From positions 309,133-373,132 of the forward strand of contig NW_024065251.1 of assembly GCF_009727055.1 (NCBI RefSeq): DNA of 64,000 bases, given 5' to 3'. The notes under the pieces were generated by a model that saw only the letters and a program-made list of their open reading frames with translations, was not told the DNA's origin and did no database searches. The stretch is from Benincasa hispida. Its lineage: Eukaryota; Streptophyta; Magnoliopsida; Cucurbitales; Cucurbitaceae. Below are positions 57,745-64,000 of the stretch, piece by piece; positions within the stretch are counted from its first letter, which is position 1, and each line of letters begins with the position of its first letter. A program made the translations under genes and the position numbers.

Positions 57745-59745
57745 TGTTGGATTTTATATCCTAAAACTCGTAATTTGTAAATTAATAAAGATATTCTGTT
57801 TTGTTTTTCAATAAAGTTGTTATTGAAATTGTAATCTTGAATCCAATAAACTAAGGTCCTGAGGCTATTTAATGTAGTTTGAACTTTATGTAGTGACATA
57901 GATGTGGATCAAGTTCAAATATATAGCCAAAATAGTCTATAGTATATGAATAAGGTTGGGTACCTTATTCTGGGACACTATGGATGCGGCCCATTTTGTA
58001 GTTAGTACAAACGATTGATCCTAAATCGTTCATGTGGAGACATGAAAGTGGGGGCATCCTATGTAAAGAGTTTACATAAGATTGAACCATGAATAGTCAC
58101 TTTTTTACGTTCTAAATGCCGTTTTATGTATAAGACTGACTATTTCGTTAATTGACGACCTAGGTAACTTAATCTTAATCCTGAGCTAACTATGAAATCC
58201 TATTCACTCAAATTATCCTTAGATCTGCATAGGTGAGGGCAGCTCATTATCGCTGGCCCAATAAGCCTCCATTTCAGGGGTAAGATCAGGTGGATAGCTG
58301 GGAACATAGGTGCAAGATGAAATTCACTTCTACCCGTTATAGGGATAGTCGATAGGTTTGTTCCATTTAGTACTGAATCCAGGTCTTGAACAAGGGACCC
58401 CACCTTGTCCTTGGCCCGAGAGGGATTCGGTTTAAGGTTGGACCTTAAACCAATTATTCATTAGAGGATCAGTAACTTAAGAAACAAGATGTAGTCTCGG
58501 GGTGAAATGATTTTTATGACCCAGTTGAGTTTACGAACAACCTGTGAAGGATTAGCTTACTAATTATGGTTATATCAAATGGATACAAAATATATCTATA
58601 GTGAGGGAGTGCAACTACAGGACTATAGTGGAATGCCCGTTAGTTAACGAATGTTGATTAGTTCTGTCTAAAAGAGTTTTAGCCAGCTAGTCTCGGATCG
58701 TTGGAGCCCATGATCTATAGGTTTTATTAGGTTCCCCTACTAGCTCATATGGAATAAACTTAGAACAGTATGATAGAATAATTCGAATTGTTCGAATTAG
58801 GTGAAGAGAGAGAAACCGACAAGTATATGTGATATAGTGGTCGAGTTTTCAGTTTAGAGATACAACTTTAATATTTAAATGTGATTTAAATATCAAGAAT
58901 ATGAATACGTTCATGTTCAAAAGCTCGAAAATAATGGAAATGGTCAAAGATGTAAAAAGTCAAAGAGTTGACTTTCGACTTTGAAAAGTCAAACTTTGAC
59001 CAACCTTATATTCAAATGTGATTTGAATTTTGAGAAAATGAATGTGGATTCATGCTCGGGGGGTCAAAATTAGTCAACACGGAAAAAATCATAAAAAGTC
59101 AAAATGTTGACTTTTTGGTCAAAGTTTGACTTTAACAAAATGACTATTTTGCCCTTTGACTAAAGTTAGTGGGAAAATCCAAACCTTTGTTGGATAATTC
59201 CACTAACAAAATAGTGGGCTAGGTTTTGGCTTATAGTGGAGACATTAAGCCCACTTAGATAGTGGATTCTAGGTGTTAGGTTTTTATGAATTGATTTCAT
59301 GCAATTGTTACATTGCTTTTTTCTATAAATTTGGGCTTTCAAATTGAATGAAAAACTTTTGCCTTTTTTTGCCAAAATTGTTTTCTAAAGTTGGGCTAAA
59401 AAAACACTATTTTGGAGTGAAATTCAAGACCCAAAAACCAACCCAAAATTTCATTTCTTTTTCCATCTCTTTCTCTCTCTTAGGTTCTTCATCCATCGGG
59501 TACCATAACCCGGTTCTGAGTCCAGAGGATAGTAGATCAACTCTAGTGGTGATCTGGAAGAGTTCGGGTCAAGATTCAACGAGGAAAAGTGGTTATCGGG
59601 AGCTACAAAGGTTGTATCCTATCCTATTAATTTACTATTTTTTCCTTCATTTGCATGCTAATTTCCTTTTAATTAAAAGCAATTAGAGTGTAATTAGATC
59701 CTAATTCCACTGCGTATATCTCGTGTTCCATTAGTTCTCGTAACA
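57745..59745 (+). repeat. Copia long LTR
   Basis: About 2.0 kb, TGTTGGATTTTATATCC...CTCGTAACA. The conserved core is at about 57850-58760. Repeats of 'gtcaaagtttgac' type words lie at 58930-59160, several being inverted (GTCAAA/TTTGAC). The right end borders minus-strand integrase at 59746. Confidence 0.88.
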
Positions 59746-60520
59746 TTCTTGGAAGGAACACAGTTGATGATATACACTGCAGTCTCCACTGCAAAAGCCT
59801 AAAACGAGTCTGATAAAGAAGCATAACTCATCGTCGACCGAATCATGTCCAACAAAGTTTTGTTTCTTCTTTCCGCTACACCATTCTGCTGAGGTGTTCT
59901 CGGCGCTGAGAGTTGGGAAACTATTCCATGTTCTATCATATAGTTCTGAAACTCAGAATCCAAAAACTCTCAACATCAATCTGATCTAAGTGTTTTATTC
60001 CATCTATCTTATGTGTTTTCAACTTCAGCCTTGAACTCTCTGAACTTTTCAAAGGATTCAAATTTCCATTACATCAAATAAATATACCCATACTGAGAGT
60101 AACATCAGTAAAAGTGATGAAATACTCATAGCCTCTCCTGGCTCGCACACTCATCGGACTACAAAGGTTTAAATGCACTAACTCTAGAGGCTCTTTGGCT
60201 CGATAACCTTTTCCAGTAAAAGGTCTTTTAGTCATCTTGCCTTCAAGGTAAGATTCACACATCGGTAATTTTTTTTCTCTAACTAGCTTAGAAGTCCATT
60301 CTTTACCAATTTCTCAAATCTATTGAGATTGATGTGCTCTAATCGAAGGTGCCAAAGTTGGATATTTTCTTTTGGAGAAACCTTTTTTCGTTTATTTTGA
60401 GTTACAACAGTTTTAAACATCTCTATGTTATGGAGGGAACTTGTTGCTTGCCTTAGCATATACAAGTTGTTTTCCAATTTTGCTGAACAAATCTCAACAC
60501 CATCTTTATGAGTAAAACAA
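59746..60520 (-). pseudogene. Minus-strand Copia integrase
   Basis: Reading leftward: a pre-integrase and zinc region at 60283-60477 (MENNLYMLRQ, then LWHLRLEHINLNRFEKLVKN). Then MCESYLEGKMTKRPFTGKG and EPLELVHLNLCSPMSV at 60130-60262. The core end SAPRTPQQNGVAERRNKTLL, with the catalytic glutamate, is near 59880. The middle of the core between 59940 and 60070 is shortened. Integrase is cut at 59746 by the Copia LTR; the RT and RNase H are not seen in this orientation further left. Confidence 0.88.
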
Positions 60521-61741
60521 TTTATTCAAATCAAAGTGAAGAGTATATTTACATTGAATCAGACACTTTACAGAAATTAAGTTCCTCTTTAACTCGGGAA
60601 CTATATAAACATCATTCAAAATGATAAACTTCTTCTGTAAAGTCAACTGGAGCCCTCACACTGCCTAGCTAACGTGCCCGGTGCCTACTCGCATCGTCAT
60701 CTCTCTAGCCTCAAGCTGCCGCTAGGATCTAATCCCCTGAAAAGAAGAACAAACATGATTGGTGGACCCAGAGCCAATAATCCAAGCAGAATCATCGTTC
60801 TCCACTAAACAGGTTGCCAAAACTAGTAAATGGTATTTACCTTGTTTTGCCTTGACTTTAGCCTTCTTCTTCCCCTTAATCCAGCGAGGACAGTTTCGCT
60901 TCCAGTATCCATTCTGGTTGCAATGGAAACACTCTTCTTTATCAACCGGCGCTGGTCGCGTATCCCATTGGGTGACAGGCCGTGGGTTAGCAGGTGCCTT
61001 CCCCTTCCCCTTCCTCTTATCACCCTTCTTCTTCTTCCACTTGATGGTGTTAGAAGTAGAAGGTGCAGACTTCATTCCTAAGGTTGAACCTTTATGGAAC
61101 TTCTTTGATGACGAAGCAACATTTGCCTCACCAACGTTCTTCTCCTTACTTTTCAGCAAGGATTGGAATGTCTGCAACTCGTTGAGGAGAGTTATAAGGG
61201 TATAGTCTATTTTGTTCAGTATAGCGTTATTGACAAACTGCAGGAAGATATCTGGCAACGAGTGTAGAATTATGTTAATCTGGCTACCCTCATTGATGCG
61301 TGACCTATTCATCTTCGCCACATTGAAGTGGACCATCATGTTCAGCACATGTTCATGAATAGAGGTGCCTTCCTCCATTTTGAAGTTGAAGATGCATTTC
61401 AGAGCTTCGTGCTTGAGCTGTCCAGATAGTTGTCCAAACATTCCCCTTAGGGACTCCATGATCTCACACGCTGAGACCATAGGCTCATGCTTCTTGGCCA
61501 AAATGTCATTTAGACTGGCCAAGATGTAAGCTCGGGCCTTCTCGTTCGCCCGTGTCCAACGCTCATAAGCCTCCCGAACATTTTGAGTGGCATTCTAAGG
61601 TGGAATAGGAGGACACTCCTCCGTAAGGACGAACTTCAGGTCATTGATGATTAAAATTGTTGTGATCGTGTGTTTCTAACTGGTGTAGTTCTCGCCAGTC
61701 AATTTGTCGACACTTAAAACAGCTAATGTGGCTATAGCCAT
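60521..61741 (-). pseudogene. Minus-strand Copia gag and protease
   Basis: The gag start is the ATG at 61741. After a stop at about 61680 and a frame change near 61590, the open stretch 60722-61522 (266 codons) carries the UBN2-type gag: VSACEIMESLRGMFGQLSGQ and SIHEHVLNMMVHFNVAKMN. A basic segment (KWKKKKGDKRKGKGKAP) and the zinc knuckle CFHCNQNGYWKRNC follow, with tyrosine in place of the histidine ligand. The protease motif is SAWIIGSGSTNHVC, where glycine replaces the catalytic aspartate. The rest to 60521 has stops. It is the same gag family as 26720-27505. Confidence 0.92.
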
Positions 61742-62153
61742 TCTAATGTTACTAAAAATAGAACAAACTTAACGAGTCTATGCAATACCACTTTTAACAC
61801 CAATTTTAGTTTTAGCAAAATAGTTTCCATGTACCCTAAGTGAAAAGACATCTATTTCGCAATGATGCCCCAGCGAGGCAGGACAAAAGTTACCGATGGG
61901 GTGATCAGATGCCCCTTCACTAGGATGAGACACTCTCAACCAGGCAGAAACAATTCTTGTAAAGACTCTAATAGTCACCATTTTTCGGTCCAAAACTGTT
62001 AACCTTTAATAATTTCGCGTAAGTGTAACCCCTCATTTTCGGCCCTAGAGTCCCACCCTAATGCACCCACCGTAGGGGAAAAGCAGATTAGGAAAAGAGA
62101 CTAAAGTGACTTTATCCTATACAGAAGATCAGATAAAGAGTCGTGCAAAACTG

Positions 62154-62184
62154 CCATCCTTTAGGGGGACACTCCCAGGGTGCC
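62154..62184 (-). other. Leader hairpin motif, copy nearest gag
   Basis: On the minus strand GGCAC, a seven-base loop CCTGGGA, then GTGTC, followed by CCCCTAAAGGATGG. One G-U pair keeps the stem. Confidence 0.65.
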
Positions 62185-62310
62185 TCGAGGCAATGCACAA
62201 AAACGATATCCAACCTAATGGGAAAGACCATGGGATATGTTGTCGCACATTCTGCTCCCACTTACTATGAACATTCTCTCCATTCACCTTGGTATTGACC
62301 TACCTAAACC

Positions 62311-62341
62311 CCATCCTTTAGGGGGGCACTCCCAAGGTGCC
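62311..62341 (-). other. Leader hairpin motif, upstream copy
   Basis: On the minus strand GGCAC, loop CTTGGGA, then GTGCC, followed by CCCCTAAAGGATGG. The stem is fully paired. Confidence 0.65.
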
Positions 62342-62459
62342 ACAAAGCCGAGGATAGATCCCACGGTGAACATAAAAGGAGAAACACAAAGAGATTTAAA
62401 TGAAGTATCATGTACCCCAAGTACCTCCCACTGAATGTTCTACTTAATATTAAACGTGC

Positions 62460-62670
62460 AAGTCTGAACGATTGTATAGATGACGACGTTGCTATGAAGC
62501 ACGATCGTCTAGACAACCATAGAACAAACACTTAAGTAACTTTTATTCACGATCGTGTAGTCAGTGACTAAGCGATAAAGCTTGTTGAGCTACACGATCG
62601 TTAAGTGCACGCACGTCTACCTTGCTGTCGAGTATTACATACTCAATGATCGCTTACCCCCATCGTTTAT
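62460..62670. repeat. Array of CGATCG-type words in leader
   Basis: It includes 'cacgatcgtctag', 'cacgatcgtgtag', 'ctacacgatcgttaag' and 'aatgatcgcttac' words spaced 20-60 bases. Confidence 0.75.
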
Positions 62671-62994
62671 ACAATCCGACCAACGTTTGGTCTTCTTCTT
62701 CCTCGAAGTACAGTGCAATTCCTTGCCTTAAAGCTTCATCACGAGCAACTCACACTAACTCAAACACTTTGAATTACAGACTCGACAGCAATTTAATACG
62801 CCTAAAAACACAGGGCCCCTTACAATTAACTTTGAATGTAAAAGAATTAAATAACCAGAGGCAGCCATCCTAGAAAACACCATTAATCCACATCCACAAA
62901 CCTCTTTAACACTTAAACAGAATGCAAACATGCTTTACCCACCAAGAATGTAAATGTTATTCTATACAACAATAGATTTGGAATATCAGAACCT

Positions 62995-63007
62995 GTCTCT
63001 AATACCA
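62995..63007 (-). other. Primer binding site of minus-strand Copia
   Basis: The plus strand 'gtctctaatacca' reads TGGTATTAGAGAC on the element strand, one change from TGGTATCAGAGC over twelve bases if the inserted A is ignored. It is two bases inside the LTR. Confidence 0.85.
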
Positions 63008-63009
63008 AT

Positions 63010-63462
63010 TGAAGGAACTTTTATCAAAGAGAACCTATGAGTGGAAGCAAGATCGTTCCAAATTCATTGTGACAGAATTACAAACATTCACAAACATACA
63101 AGCCATTTATGCATTTCAGAACAGATTACGACATGATTTCAATGAATTAAATACAAAGGAATGAGAGACTTACCTCTCGCTCTCGTTTGGATTAGCACCT
63201 CTCGCTATCATTACAATCGTCTACCCAAATCTCTTGCTTTTGCTCATCAAATGAACAGGCTTTTCCACGAACAAGTAGCCTCTCGGAACCACGACTCAGT
63301 GAACTTGGTACCTTGGTATTCTCAGAGTGAGAATTCAGAAGGTGTAGGCTCTATTGGATTTGGTAGAGGAGAGGAGGAAACAACGATTGTATTTAACGAC
63401 CAAGCAAGTGGGAGAGGTTTGTGTCTATGTATAAACTGTGCTTGATCATTTAGAAAAGGTAC
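63010..63462 (-). repeat. 5' LTR (type C) of minus-strand Copia, cut by a D-family LTR
   Basis: On the minus strand it ends GTTCCTTCA, as does the solo LTR at 36214-38223. The two match in 'accttggtattctc..gtgagaat' and 'aagtgggag' stretches. The beginning of the LTR lies beyond the D-family insertion, outside the window. Confidence 0.85.
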
Positions 63463-64000
63463 TGATGCGTTATTTTATTGAATGGAAATATGGATGATAT
63501 ATGTTGATGGATTGTGTTGGGCACTCAAGTTTCCCCAGCAGAATTCAAGTGTAAATTCCTCTGAGTTTCTTGATAAGTCTAGGGTTGAACACAGGGACTT
63601 GTGAAAATAGTTACGTTGGTAATATTTATGAAACTTTGTGGTAACCAAGTAAATAATAACGGATTTGAGAAAGATAGTTGCATTGATAGATGTAATGAGT
63701 ATGCGATGAACGGGTTGAGAAGGTCTTTTAGCTAGCGTTACACAAGAGTGCGTCAAACCTTGCCATCATGCTACAACCATGCACAACAAGTCATTTCCCA
63801 ATGTAAATGCGATGCTCCTAAGTCTAGGATGCATGTGTTGAATGCAAAATGTCCATAGAGCTTATCCCTAAGTCTCTACTCTTGTCCTATGCATTGATGC
63901 AAAATGCATGAAAGTAAGGTGACCGCATACAATCATACCTTATTGCTAAGATGCATGTGATGCGTTAATAACAAATAGTGCTCATTCCTAAGCGCCTATC
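63463..64000 (-). mobile_element. D-family LTR, minus strand, runs off the window
   Basis: The plus strand starts TGATGCGTTATTTT, so the element strand ends AATAACGCATCA, like the solo LTR ending at 44418. The 'gttcaaccctagacttatc' block (minus) lies at about 63575-63595. Its target duplication should be GGTAC or similar, but the other side is not in the window. Confidence 0.85.

Larger units (their letters stand above)
61742..62994 (-). other. Untranslated leader of minus-strand Copia
   Basis: About 1.25 kb with no coding frame on the element strand. It has two copies of the GGCAC...GTGCC/GTGTC hairpin motif (62311-62341 and 62154-62184) and a CGATCG-type array at about 62460-62670. The layout (array first, hairpins later, then gag) equals that of the type A leader at 24042-26719. 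Confidence 0.85.

Noticed and set aside
1..64000. tRNA, rRNA or small nuclear RNA genes
   Set aside because: I looked for tRNA-like internal promoter words and rRNA stretches and saw only retrotransposon primer sites. A tRNAscan run would settle this.

Overview
This is a eudicot plant repeat-rich window, with no intact gene I can recognise. Almost every base belongs to an LTR retrotransposon, a solo LTR or a small fold-back element. The base composition is AT-rich, there is one 55-base gap and there are two single-N scars. Several features resemble what I remember of cucurbit genomes: small inverted-repeat elements with a central GATAGAAGTCTATC-like palindrome, and Copia gag/pol proteins like those annotated in melon. 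Cucurbitaceae is an inference from memory, not a proof. All coding regions are pseudogenes with stops, frameshifts or lost catalytic residues.

Layout. 1-1056 is the tail of an Athila/TAT-like LTR ('D' family). 1117-1751 is a fold-back element. 1752-7394 is a minus-strand Copia with a GTACA target duplication. 7400-9597 is old intergenic DNA with fold-back and MITE-like repeats. 9598-20587 is a Copia LTR holding a four-level nest: Copia LTR, then a minus-strand chromovirus (10948-20364), then a D-family LTR (15596-19363), then a Tekay/Del-like remnant (16027-17843). The three inserted elements have recognisable 5-bp target duplications. 20588-22194 is an untranslated Copia leader. 22195-29880 is a two-LTR Copia that kept gag and lost nearly all of pol.

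29881-35431 is a mosaic: a Copia leader and gag, an Athila-like LTR with primer site and gag tail, an LTR with unmatched flanks, and a Copia RNase H piece. 35432-41774 is a Copia pair of LTRs around RT/RNase H, with a minus-strand solo LTR inside the left LTR. 41775-48226 is the 3' part of a Sirevirus-like Copia with an envelope-like region, split by two solo LTRs (TSDs ATGGC and AGTAT). 48227-49870 is AT-rich DNA with a diverged 200-bp duplication. 49871-54904 is a full-length RE1-like Copia with unusual TATT...AATA LTR ends and CAAAA target duplications. 54905-59745 holds a minus-strand RNase H tail, an inverted partial LTR, and plus-strand RT/RNase H with its LTR. 59746-63462 is a minus-strand Copia (integrase, gag, leader, primer site, LTR). 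63463-64000 is another D-family LTR.

The most interesting signals are not genes. (1) Copia leaders carry a repeated RNA-like fold: a pair of small hairpins with covarying stems. (2) The long Copia LTRs share a conserved core with another hairpin whose arms covary. (3) Arrays of a short palindromic word (CGATCGTTTAG / ACACGATCGTGTAGC type) occur in untranslated parts of unrelated families, both Copia and chromovirus.
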